From positions 1 through 54,335 of the forward strand of contig NZ_NPEV01000040.1 of NCBI RefSeq assembly GCF_003258835.1: a stretch of 54,335 nucleotides of DNA, in the 5' to 3' direction. Position 1 is the first letter of the stretch. Each line of letters opens with the position of its first letter. This DNA is from Rhodobium orientis. Lineage in GTDB: Bacteria; Pseudomonadota; Alphaproteobacteria; Rhizobiales; Rhodobiaceae. The notes under the pieces were generated by a model, which did no database searches, was not told the origin of the DNA, and worked only from the letters and a program-made list of their open reading frames with translations. This document shows positions 16,598-25,109 of the stretch, one piece after another. The translations under genes and the position numbers were made by a program.

Positions 16598-17398
16598 ATG
16601 AAATCACAATGGCCGGACCGCTTCCTTGCCGTCGCGGGGGTTCTTACCCAGTCACTCGTCTACATCACCATGTTGCTTCCGCCGATCATCGTCGTCGGGG
16701 CGTCGCTGACCGCGGGCAACAGCATGGTTTTCCCGCCCGAGGGACTGTCACTGCGCTGGTATCATGAGGCGTTCCAGAACACCGCATTCATGAATGCTTT
16801 CGTCATGAGCTTGGAACTCGGCTTCGCCGCGATGTTCCTCTCCCTGGCGATAGGTTTTGCGGGCGCCTACGGAATGGACAGATACCGATTTTTCGGACGG
16901 GAAACGCTTCGGGCCACGGCGCTCTCGCCGCTAATCGTTCCCGTTGTCGTGCTGGGTATCGGCCTTCTGCAACTGTTGACGGCCATTGGATTCGGGCAGA
17001 CGTTTTTCGGTCTGCTGATCGGGCATGTCATCATTACGCTCCCCTACGTCGTCCGCACCCTCACGACATCGCTGGCTCTGCTCGACCGAAGCTATGAGGA
17101 AGCGGCGGCCAATCTGCGCGCGGCCCCGCACGTGGTTCTGCGCCGCGTGACCCTTCCTCTGCTTCTGCCCGGATTCCTATCGGCAGGAATCTTCGCTTTC
17201 GTCATCTCCTTCGGGAATATCACGCTATCGATTTTTCTGGGATTCGCGGGGGCGGAGACACTGCCGGTACAGATATTCACCTATGTCGAACACAGCTACG
17301 ACCCGACGCTCGCTGCCGTCTCCACCATGGTCATTGTGCTGACCGTCATCATCATGCTGGCGATCGAGCGCATCGCCGGAATGGACAAGGTTCTGTAA
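16598..17398 (+). CDS. ABC importer permease (PotC type)
   Basis: 266 aa, six predicted helices. The EAA loop reads YEEAAANLRAAPHVVLRRVT followed by LPLLLPGFLSAG, the standard contact site for the ATPase. ATG 16598 follows the first permease closely and the stop overlaps the ATPase start by one base (TAATG). Family-typical PotC/YdcV length. It completes the transmembrane part of the importer. Confidence 0.9.
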   Translation: MKSQWPDRFLAVAGVLTQSLVYITMLLPPIIVVGASLTAGNSMVFPPEGLSLRWYHEAFQNTAFMNAFVMSLELGFAAMFLSLAIGFAGAYGMDRYRFFGRETLRATALSPLIVPVVVLGIGLLQLLTAIGFGQTFFGLLIGHVIITLPYVVRTLTTSLALLDRSYEEAAANLRAAPHVVLRRVTLPLLLPGFLSAGIFAFVISFGNITLSIFLGFAGAETLPVQIFTYVEHSYDPTLAAVSTMVIVLTVIIMLAIERIAGMDKVL

Positions 17399-18496
17399 TG
17401 AAGGTGAACTTCGAAGACGTTTCCGATGCGGGCTCCGCGAAGCAGGCGGCACCGATTCTCCGGCTCGACGGCCTTAGCAAGCACTATGGCGACGTGATTG
17501 CCGTCGAGGATCTTTCGCTTGATGTCGCGGACGGTGAGTTCGTAAGCCTCCTCGGCCCTTCCGGGTGCGGGAAGACCACCACACTGCGCATGGTGGCCGG
17601 CTTCATCAAACCGACGGCGGGCCGTATCGGCATTGCCGGAAAAGATGTGACCGCGCTGCCGCCTTACAAGCGGGATACCGGCATGGTCTTCCAGAACTAC
17701 GCGTTGTTCCCGCACATGACCGTGGCGGAGAATGTCGCATTCGGTCTCGAGAACCTGGGGGTCGAGAGATCCGAGCGCATGACCCGCGTCCATGAGATGT
17801 TGCGGATGGTTGAGCTGGACCATCTCTCCGACCGCCGGCCGGCCGCGCTATCGGGCGGTCAGCAGCAACGCGTTGCGCTTGCCCGCGCGTTGGCACTTCA
17901 GCCCGCATTGCTGCTTCTGGACGAGCCCTTTTCGAACCTCGACGCGCAGCTGCGCGTCCGGTTGCGCGAGGACATGACAAGGATCATCGAGCGGATCGGC
18001 GTGACGACGCTATTCGTCACGCACGATCAGGAGGAAGCTCTCGCACTCTCTGACCGGATTGTTGTGATGAGCACCGGCCGCGTGGAGCAGATCGGCAGTC
18101 CGGGGGAGATCTATGAACGGCCGTCCAGCCGTTTCGTTGCCGATTTCATCGGCCAATGCACGATCCTGGACGGCACATGCGCAGACGCAGCGTTCAGAAG
18201 CGTCAACGGATTGCGGCTGCCTTTCGAGGCCCCCCCCTGGCGACTGTTCGCTGGTGCTGCGTCCCGAACATGTACGGGTGGCCGAGGCGGACGATCCTGA
18301 CGGGTTGTTGGGAACCGTATCGGGGAGTGCATATTTCGGCGGCGTTACGCGCATCAATGTCAAGGTCGGTGAGGAGACGCTGGTGGTGGAGCACCCCTTC
18401 CCGGCCGGCAGCCGGCCGCGGACAGGTGACCGTTTGACAATCGTCATCGATCTCTCTCGCGCGCAAAGGCTCGAGAACCCTACATCAAAGGATTGA
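17398..18496 (+). pseudogene. ABC importer ATPase (PotA type), frameshifted in a run of eight Cs
   Basis: The first ~280 codons encode a complete nucleotide-binding domain: Walker A GPSGCGKTT (53-61), signature LSGGQ (151-155), Walker B LLLLDE (171-176) and switch His in FVTHDQEEALALSDR. At 18230-18237 there is a run of eight Cs. Removing one C joins LPFEAPP to GDCSLVLRPEHVRV and restores a normal C-terminal TOBE-type regulatory domain ending at 18496, just before the next gene. As written, translation instead leaves the frame and stops at 18300 with about 25 foreign residues. Either a sequencing error in the homopolymer, a recent null or phase-variable mutation, or programmed slippage. The catalytic core is intact, so a truncated 300-aa ATPase may still be made. 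Confidence 0.85.
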
Positions 18497-18508
18497 GGAG
18501 CGCAGACC

Positions 18509-19678
18509 ATGACGCTGACAAAAGGACCGCAGGCCTTCACGAGGCGGGAATACGCTCGCCGCCTGGCCGCCACAAAAGCGGCCATGGAGAAAGCCGGTCT
18601 CGATGCGCTGTTCATTACCGATCATGCGAATCTGGTCTGGTTGAGTGGCTTCACGGCGGAATCCGCCTATGTCGAACAATCCCTCGTCGTCGATCCTGGC
18701 GCCGACGAACCCCTTCTGTGCGTGCGTGCTATGGATGCGCCGGCGGCAATCCATGAGAGTTATTTGGATCGGGACAAGATCGTCGCGTTCCCGGAACACC
18801 TGGTCGCCAATCCGCAGCGTAACGGCTACGACCATATGGTGGACCGGATGCGTGAATGCGGCCTGTCGGGCGGGCGCATAGGCGTGGAATTCGGTACTCT
18901 GTCGTTCGTTGCCGCCAAGCAATTGGTCCAGGCTTTCGAGAACGCCGAGCTTGTGGACGCAACGTCGCTCGTTACCTGGCTCCGGCTGCCGAAATCCGAT
19001 GAAGAGGTAGCGGTAATGGAGGCTGTCGGGAAGGTCTCGGACGCTGCAATGCTCGCAGCCGTCGATACAATCGGCACCGGCGTGCCGGAAAGTGCTGCCG
19101 TACGGGCCGCCGTCGATGTGATGATCGGCGGTGTCGACGATGTGAAGCCGACGCATCTGAAGCAACCGGCCTTTTGTACCACGCCGCTGACGGGCACCTC
19201 ACATGTGGCTTGGAGCGACCATGTCTATACCGCGGGGTCGCAGATCAACATCGAACTCGGGGCTTCCTGCCATCGGTACTATACGGGCCTCATGCGCACA
19301 GTGCATGTGGGGCCGCCGCCAGACCGGCTGCGACGACTGCACGACGCGGAATCCGAAGGGCTGGAAAGGGCTTTGGAGGAGGCCAGACCTGGCAACCGAT
19401 GCGCCGATGTCGCGAATGCGTTTCACCGGGTTCTGGAACGGCACGGCTTTCAAAAAGTCAGCCGGTGCGGCTATGCCATAGGGATAAACTGGACCGAGGT
19501 CTCGGCCAGTTTGAAGCCGGGCGATGAGACCATTCTGACGGAGAATATGAGCTTCCACCTCATGCTGGGAAATTGGCTCGAGGAAGATTTTGGATATGCT
19601 TTTTCCGAAACCTTCGTCGTTGCGCCGACCGGCGGGAGAACGCTTTCGACATGTCCCCGGGAACTCTTCATTCGGTAG
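18509..19678 (+). CDS. M24-family creatinase-like hydrolase lacking metal-binding Asp residues
   Basis: 389 aa cytoplasmic enzyme with the pita-bread fold. An N-terminal creatinase/prolidase-like domain (residues about 1-150, with EYARRLAATKAAMEKAGLDA and VWLSGF) precedes the M24 catalytic domain. In metallo-aminopeptidases two Asp residues bind metal in the D-G...SD pattern. Here the equivalent stretch is NIELGASCHRYYTGLMRT (residues 247-264), with neither Asp, and the first metal Glu region reads LTENMSFHLM. That loss fits metal-independent members such as creatinase and the ectoine hydrolase DoeA/EutD, which open C-N bonds in small nitrogen compounds. Last gene of the importer operon, so it probably hydrolyses the imported molecule. 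Substrate not known. Confidence 0.82.
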   Translation: MTLTKGPQAFTRREYARRLAATKAAMEKAGLDALFITDHANLVWLSGFTAESAYVEQSLVVDPGADEPLLCVRAMDAPAAIHESYLDRDKIVAFPEHLVANPQRNGYDHMVDRMRECGLSGGRIGVEFGTLSFVAAKQLVQAFENAELVDATSLVTWLRLPKSDEEVAVMEAVGKVSDAAMLAAVDTIGTGVPESAAVRAAVDVMIGGVDDVKPTHLKQPAFCTTPLTGTSHVAWSDHVYTAGSQINIELGASCHRYYTGLMRTVHVGPPPDRLRRLHDAESEGLERALEEARPGNRCADVANAFHRVLERHGFQKVSRCGYAIGINWTEVSASLKPGDETILTENMSFHLMLGNWLEEDFGYAFSETFVVAPTGGRTLSTCPRELFIR

Positions 19679-19849
19679 GACGGAGCGGTGCCGGCCTGGC
19701 CTGCTCTGGTGAAGAGACATCGCGTGGGTCACGTGGGGCTCCGGCTCCATCGGCGAAAAGGTTCCGCCGGACGCGCTTCAGCGGTATGCGCGGATCATTT
19801 TGGTCTCGTGACACGGGTCCGGATCTACCGTGGCGGCTGCGATATGCTG

Positions 19850-20185
19850 TGGGGCTACGCGGATATCGACAAGCGTTGCGAGATCGTAATGTCCGAGGCT
19901 CTCGCCTTCCGCCCCAACAGTTTCTCAGCTACACGCCAATGCTCTGTTTGATCCCTTATCCCAGCATGGTCGAAAGGCTCCACGATGTATCGGCTATTCG
20001 CCTGCCCTCCTCACCGGGACGCAACCGGTATCGAAAAAGGGCTGGCCGGTACAACGAGTGTACAACATGACGAGAGCCGTGCCCGATAGAGTGTTGATAT
20101 CACGCCTTTTTTTGCAACATCCGTCCAGTCCATCATGGGCGCGACGGAGAATTTATTATATTTTTCAATCACTTATATGAGATTC
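19850..20185 (+). repeat. Island-flanking diverged direct repeat, copy B
   Basis: Partner of copy A at about 11596-11935, same orientation. Contains GTACAACGAGTGTACAAC (itself a tandem GTACAAC with a 4-bp spacer, 20049-20066) and CCATCATGGGCGCGACGG. The two copies bracket the TetR-decarboxylase-importer-hydrolase segment. Confidence 0.65.
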
Positions 20186-20681
20186 CTGAGCCACAGCAAG
20201 ATCGGCCCGACTTACACTGCCGGCGTTTTTGATGGGCGATCTATTTCGGTCTGTTTTTCAAATTGTAACGACCATTGCCACTCAAAACCACTTTCCTGCT
20301 CTTGGGATAGCACAATGGCACGGCTGCCCCTGCTTGAGGACGCCCGCGGCGATTTGCTTACGCACAGGATGGCGCAAGAGCTTCTTTGCAGGTTCGGCTT
20401 AGGCAACACCGCACGGCGGAGTTATGCCCGTTTCGCCGGATGGACCAGCTACTGGGTCCGCGTTTGGATGAACTGCCTGCGGGACGCATCCGAAGCGATG
20501 ACGGGAGATGGATTTCGTTGTGGTCGTCGGACCACCTTGAGGGCGCGCAAGCGGCGGAAGTCGGGCAATCGCTCGACCATGGTCGCATCGGCCGCGGCGG
20601 CATCTTAATGCCTCACTCGTGCGGCGTGCAGAGTCGCCAAATACCCGCGGCGCATCGCCTACGACACCGGCGCGACGAAGC

Positions 20682-20716
20682 AAAAAAAGAACTGGCAGGG
20701 GAGCCCCCGCCAGTTC
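20682..20716 (-). terminator. Rho-independent terminator of the TRAP operon
   Basis: Read on the minus strand, GAACTGGC and GCCAGTTC form a stem extended by paired G and C runs, followed at once by seven Ts. About 110 bp downstream of the dctP stop. Confidence 0.8.
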
Positions 20717-20721
20717 GGTTT

Positions 20722-20747
20722 CCGATGCGCCTCAGCCGGCGCATCGG
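20722..20747 (-). terminator. Second perfect hairpin next to the TRAP operon terminator
   Basis: 10-bp perfect stem CCGATGCGCC / GGCGCATCGG with a 6-nt loop, upstream of the T-run terminator on the minus strand. Probably protects or helps terminate the transcript. Confidence 0.5.
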
Positions 20748-20823
20748 CACTTCTTATACCGGTTTTCGGCCCCGTTGTTGCTATGGGTATCCGAAAAACG
20801 GCGCATGCTGGAGGAATCGGGGT

Positions 20824-21834
20824 CTATTCGCTGCCGCCCTTGATGGCCTTTTCCATAATGCCGCTGGCCTTATCGACCCACTCCTTGCCGCCAATGTCTT
20901 CGGAGAACGAGGGCCACAGGGCCTTGGCCGCCGACTGCCACTTTTCTTCGTCCGTCGGCGCGCCGCTCAGCACCATGCCGAGCTTAACCAGCTCCTTCGT
21001 TGCCTTCTCGGTCTCGGTCGCCGAAACCTCGCGCTCATAGACCGCCGCTTCTTCGCCGGCGCGGTCGAGCGCCTCTTGCAGGTCGGCTGGCAGGCCCTGG
21101 TAGAAGCGTTCAGAGATAATGATCGGACCGGACCAGATCAGGTAGTGGATCTCGGTGATGTATTTCTGCACCTCGTAGAATTTCGACGAGATCGACGTCG
21201 TGTAGGGGTTCTCCTGGCCGTCGATCACCCCCTGCTGCAGGGCCGGGAACACCTCCGCCCAGGCCATCGGGATCGGATCGAGCCCCCAGGACTTGAAGGT
21301 CTCGATGGCGATATTGTTCTTCGACACGCGGATCTTCAGGCCCTGCAGGTCGTCGAGCGTCTTCACCTCGCGCTTGGAATTGGTGAGAACCCGGAAGCCC
21401 TTTTCGAAATAGCCGAGGATGCGCACACCCGCCTCCTTCGGCAGCCGCGCGTTGAGCGGGTCCTTGAGTGCATCCATCGCCGCATGCGCCTCCTCGTTGG
21501 AGGTGAAGGCGTAGGGCAGCATCATCACACCCACCGACGGCGCCAGCGGCACAAGATTGCCAGTATAGAGGATCTCCGCCTCGATCGAGCCGGTGCGCAG
21601 CGCCTGCGCCACTTCCTGCTCAGAACCGAGCTGGTTGTTCGGGAATATCTGCACGTCGATGCGGCCGTCGGAATATTTCTCCGCCAGCTCCTCGAACTTC
21701 ACCGCTCCCTTGTGGGTCGGGTTGTTCTCGTTGTCGCCGTGGCTGAGCCGGATCGTATAGTCAGCCGCCAGTGCCGGAGCCACCGACACCGCCGCAAAAA
21801 GCGCACCGATCATTGCATGCCTGAGAAGTTTCAT
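20824..21834 (-). CDS. dctP: TRAP transporter periplasmic binding protein (DctP family)
   Basis: 336 aa. Sec signal peptide cleaved near ALAA-DY (about residue 23). The mature protein has the DctP layout (TIRLSHGDNENNPTHKGAVK near the start, then KTLDDLQGLKIRVSKN near residues 155-170, with the conserved carboxylate-binding Arg in KIRVS). GGDxE-like end IKGGSE. AAGGAGG precedes the ATG. It is the last gene of the operon, after the two membrane subunits, followed by a strong terminator. Its ligand is likely a sugar acid (gluconate/idonate/uronate type) given the neighbouring dehydrogenases. Confidence 0.9.
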   Translation of the reverse strand: MKLLRHAMIGALFAAVSVAPALAADYTIRLSHGDNENNPTHKGAVKFEELAEKYSDGRIDVQIFPNNQLGSEQEVAQALRTGSIEAEILYTGNLVPLAPSVGVMMLPYAFTSNEEAHAAMDALKDPLNARLPKEAGVRILGYFEKGFRVLTNSKREVKTLDDLQGLKIRVSKNNIAIETFKSWGLDPIPMAWAEVFPALQQGVIDGQENPYTTSISSKFYEVQKYITEIHYLIWSGPIIISERFYQGLPADLQEALDRAGEEAAVYEREVSATETEKATKELVKLGMVLSGAPTDEEKWQSAAKALWPSFSEDIGGKEWVDKASGIMEKAIKGGSE

Positions 21835-21856
21835 TGCATTTCCTCCTTGGTTTTAT

Positions 21857-23149
21857 CTAGGTTGCGAAGCCGAGCAGGCGCGGTAACCACATACTCAACT
21901 CTGGGATGAAGGCGACGAGGCCCATGACGAAAATCTCCGCCGCCAGAAACGGGATGCTTGCCTTGCTGACCTGTTCGACCGTTGTGTTGCCGATCTCGCT
22001 GGCGACGAACAGGTTGACGCCGAGCGGCGGCGTCGAATAGCCGATCTCGCAGGCGATCACGAAAACGATGCCGAACTGGATCGGGTCGAGGCCGACATTG
22101 GTGACCACCGGCAGAAGCAGCGGCGTCAGGATGATGATCTGCGTCAGCGTCTCCATCCACATGCCGATGAAGACCAGCATCACCAGAATGAGCAGGATCA
22201 GCATGGTCGGGTCGGAGACGGTCTCGATCAAATAGGCCGAGACTGCCTGCGGCACCTGAAACACCGACAGAATGCGCCCGACGATACGCCCGGTGACGAG
22301 CACCAGCATCACGGTGCCGGTGATCCGCACGGCATAGGTCATGCTGTCCAAATAGCCGGTCACGTTGATCTCGCGGTAGACGAAGATGCCGATGAACAGC
22401 GCGTAGAAGACCGCCACTACCGAGGCCTCGGTGACGGTGAAGATGCCGGAATAGATGCCGCCGAGGATCAGCACCGGCGCGAACAGCGCCCATTTCGCCT
22501 CCCAGGCGGCGCGGCCGACCAGCCGCAAGCTGCGCGGTTCGGCGCTTCGCGCGCGATAGCCGCGGCGGCGGCTGATGACGGCGCTGGTCAGGAACAGCGC
22601 ACCGGAAAGCATCAGTCCCGGCACCACGCCGGCGATGAAAAGACCGCTGATCGAGGTCTCCGACGTGATGCCGTAGATGATCATCGGGATCGACGGCGGA
22701 ATGACCACGCCAATGCCGCCGGCCGACGACGAAATCGCCGAGCCGAAACCCTTGCCGTAGCCCTCCTTCACCATCGCCGGGATCATGATCGAGCCTATCG
22801 CCGCGGTCGTCGCCGGTCCGGAGCCGGAAATCGCCGCAAAGAAGGTGCAGGCGACGATGGTGACGGTGGCGAGGCCGCCGGGCGCCGGGCCGACAATGGC
22901 ACGGGAAAAGCCGATCAGCCGGGCGGTAAGGCCGCCCTTTTCCATCAGCGTGCCGGCAAGAATGAACATCGGCACGGCGATGATGGTGAACTCGTCGACG
23001 GCGGTGTAGGCCGTCTGCACCAGGTAGGACATCGGCATGTTGGCCGAGGCCAATGCCAGAACGGCGGCAAGGCCGATCGAGATCGCGACCGGAACGCCGA
23101 GTACCAGGAAGACGACGAAGGTGACGGTCAAGAGAAGCGAAATGTTCAC
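21857..23149 (-). CDS. dctM: TRAP transporter large membrane subunit (DctM family)
   Basis: 430 aa with about twelve hydrophobic helices; ion-coupled translocating subunit of the TRAP importer. DctM stretches include AVPMFILAGTLMEKGGLTAR, GSGPATTAAIGSIMIPAMVK and ITPLLLPVVTNVGLDPIQFG near the C-terminus. The start is GTG 23149, 3 bp after the dctQ stop. It works with DctQ and DctP encoded on either side. Confidence 0.93.
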   Translation of the reverse strand: MNISLLLTVTFVVFLVLGVPVAISIGLAAVLALASANMPMSYLVQTAYTAVDEFTIIAVPMFILAGTLMEKGGLTARLIGFSRAIVGPAPGGLATVTIVACTFFAAISGSGPATTAAIGSIMIPAMVKEGYGKGFGSAISSSAGGIGVVIPPSIPMIIYGITSETSISGLFIAGVVPGLMLSGALFLTSAVISRRRGYRARSAEPRSLRLVGRAAWEAKWALFAPVLILGGIYSGIFTVTEASVVAVFYALFIGIFVYREINVTGYLDSMTYAVRITGTVMLVLVTGRIVGRILSVFQVPQAVSAYLIETVSDPTMLILLILVMLVFIGMWMETLTQIIILTPLLLPVVTNVGLDPIQFGIVFVIACEIGYSTPPLGVNLFVASEIGNTTVEQVSKASIPFLAAEIFVMGLVAFIPELSMWLPRLLGFAT

Positions 23150-23152
23150 CGC

Positions 23153-23650
23153 TCAATCCCCCTTGCGGTGATCGACGTGTTCCTCTTCTCCCTGCCAGCG
23201 GCGGATCATGACCTGCACGATCCGCACCGACATCAGGAGGAAGCCGAGGGGCACGATCATCTGCACCCAGACCAGATTGATACCGGTCGTCTGCGAGATG
23301 TAGGGGAACTCGAACATCGACATCGTGAACCAGTAGCCGTGCCAGATGACGACGGCGTTGAAGACCAGCCAGACGGCGTCGGCGAGGGTGAAGAGGATCA
23401 GCCGCGGTCGCCGCGGCAAGGCTTCGATATGCAGCGAGATGCGGATATGGCGATCCTTCTCCGCGGCAATCACGAAGCCGAAATAGACTGCCCAGACGAA
23501 GGCGAAGCGGCTCACTTCCTCCAGCCAGCTGAACGACCGGCTGAAGCCGAACCGGGCGACCACCTGGAAGCCGAGCAGCGCCAGCACCACCGTCATGGCG
23601 ATGGCGCCGATCCATTCCTCCGGTGTGCGGCCGGCGAGGATCCTACGCAT
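23153..23650 (-). CDS. dctQ: TRAP transporter small membrane subunit (DctQ family)
   Basis: 165 aa, four helices (about residues 14-34, 47-66, 88-110, 129-150). The motif SWLEEVSRFAFVWAVYFGF is typical of DctQ. ATG 23650 overlaps the upstream mannitol-dehydrogenase-family gene by 8 bp, so transporter and enzymes are translated from one message. Needed together with DctM for transport. Confidence 0.9.
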   Translation of the reverse strand: MRRILAGRTPEEWIGAIAMTVVLALLGFQVVARFGFSRSFSWLEEVSRFAFVWAVYFGFVIAAEKDRHIRISLHIEALPRRPRLILFTLADAVWLVFNAVVIWHGYWFTMSMFEFPYISQTTGINLVWVQMIVPLGFLLMSVRIVQVMIRRWQGEEEHVDHRKGD

Positions 23651-25109
23651 CGGCCATCTCCTCGACAGCCCCGGCGATGGCTGCCCGGATCGCCTCCGGC
23701 CGCCCGGTGCGGTCGCCGAAAATGCCGATCCACTTCGCCACCAACTCACGGAAACCGGCGCTTTTCCCGAGCGCCGGGAGAAAGATCGGCAGGTCGAGAA
23801 AAGCGCCGGCAGTGGCGGCGGCATCGCCGGCATGGCGGGAACGGAGATCGGCCAGGCGGGTGGCGAGCGGGTCGCTCGGGGTGAAACCGCCGGCGTCGGG
23901 TTTGCATTCGCCAGCCTGCAGCATCCAGGCGGCCAGTACCATGGCATGGCAGGTCGGATCGCCGCCCGCCGCGACCAGGTCGGCGGCCGGTGCCGCGATG
24001 CGCTGCGACAGCTTGAAGCTGCCGTCGGTGGCGATCTGGCCGAGTGGATGATGGATCGTCGGGTTGGCTAGCCGCTCCAGGCTGACCCGGCCATAGGCGG
24101 CAAGGTCCTCGCCCGGCGGACAGGCGAGCGTCGTCGCCTGCACCTTGTGAAACCACTTTGCCCAGGCGACGAGCGCCGGATCGGTCGCCGCCGCGTGGCT
24201 GGTCGCACAGCCGCAGAGCCGGCCGAGCTCGGCATAGGCCGACTGCAGGCCGTTGAGCATGCGGTGCTTCATGTGCTCGTAGGGCGCGACGTCGGGGACG
24301 ATCTGCACGCCGGCCCGTTCGAACGGCGGCCGGGCGCCGGCGACCGCGTCCTCTAGCACCCACTGGCGGAACGGCTCGGTGACGACGCCAAGGGCATCCC
24401 CGGTGCCGAGCGTCGCTTCAAGCAGGTGGCGGCTTTCCGCCGACATCGCCGGCACGATGCGGTCGACCATGGAATTCGGGAAGGCGACGTTGTCGCGCAT
24501 CCACGGGCCGAGCTGCGGCCATGCCTCGGCCGCATATTGCTCCATCACGGCGCGCAGCAGCCGGCCGTTGGCCGGTACGTTGTCGCAACTGGCGATCGTC
24601 ACGCCACCGCCGCCTGCCTGGCGCCGGGCCTCGAGCAGGTGGCAGAGGAAGCCGACTGCCGTTGCCGGCGTTTTCGGCGCGGCAAGGTCGGCGGCGATCG
24701 CCGAGGTGGGATCGAGATCGGTGGTGCCGGGAACGTGGCAATAGCCCTTTTCGGTGATCGTCAGCGTTACGAAGCGGGCATCGGCAAAGCGCGCGGCATC
24801 GGCGGCGCCGGCGACGAAATGAAACTCCCGCAATGTACCGATCGCCCGGCAGTCGCTGCCATGCTGGTCGCGGGCGAGAACGCCATAGCGGCCGGCCTGG
24901 CGGCGATGGGCATCGCCGAGGTCGGGCGGCAGCAGGTTGATGCCGACCACCCCCCAGTCGCGCTCGCCGTCGCGGGCGAGGTCGTCGTAATAGACCTGCT
25001 GGTGGCCGCGATGGAAGGCGCCGATGCCAAGGTGGAGGGCGCCCGGCCTGAGGACCGCCGGATCGTAGCCCAACGCTTCGGTACCGATCTGTCCCGCTGC
25101 CTCGGTCAT
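23643..25109 (-). CDS. Mannitol dehydrogenase / fructuronate reductase family protein
   Basis: 488 aa NAD(P)-dependent polyol or aldonate dehydrogenase of the long-chain mannitol dehydrogenase family (UxuB, MtlK and relatives). The N-terminal Rossmann domain has GALHLGIGAFHRGHQQVYYD, followed by family patterns NVAFPNSMVDRIVP and YEHMKHRMLNGLQSAYAELG. Overlaps idnD upstream by 4 bp (ATGA) and dctQ downstream by 8 bp. Probably interconverts a keto-sugar acid and its reduced form, for example fructuronate/mannonate. Mannitol itself is an alternative; the family cannot be split by eye. Confidence 0.88.
   Translation of the reverse strand: MTEAAGQIGTEALGYDPAVLRPGALHLGIGAFHRGHQQVYYDDLARDGERDWGVVGINLLPPDLGDAHRRQAGRYGVLARDQHGSDCRAIGTLREFHFVAGAADAARFADARFVTLTITEKGYCHVPGTTDLDPTSAIAADLAAPKTPATAVGFLCHLLEARRQAGGGGVTIASCDNVPANGRLLRAVMEQYAAEAWPQLGPWMRDNVAFPNSMVDRIVPAMSAESRHLLEATLGTGDALGVVTEPFRQWVLEDAVAGARPPFERAGVQIVPDVAPYEHMKHRMLNGLQSAYAELGRLCGCATSHAAATDPALVAWAKWFHKVQATTLACPPGEDLAAYGRVSLERLANPTIHHPLGQIATDGSFKLSQRIAAPAADLVAAGGDPTCHAMVLAAWMLQAGECKPDAGGFTPSDPLATRLADLRSRHAGDAAATAGAFLDLPIFLPALGKSAGFRELVAKWIGIFGDRTGRPEAIRAAIAGAVEEMADA

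Larger units (their letters stand above)
19679..20823. other. 1145-bp gene-free stretch with repeat copy B and terminators
   Basis: No recognisable gene. The left half holds repeat copy B (about 19850-20185). About 20256-20640 has some open frames on both strands, but none resembles a protein I know. The right end holds the terminator and hairpin of the TRAP operon. It looks like decayed DNA at the island's right border. Confidence 0.55.

Noticed and set aside
20135-20608. 157-codon plus-strand frame in the gene-free stretch
   Set aside because: No ribosome site, no family likeness, irregular composition, overlaps repeat copy B.
20386-21909. 507-codon plus-strand frame across the terminator and dctP
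   Set aside because: Mostly antisense to dctP and passes through the terminator; no recognisable protein.
21831-23615. 594-codon minus-strand frame overlapping dctM/dctQ
   Set aside because: Off-frame shadow rich in Arg and Gly; dctM and dctQ explain the region.
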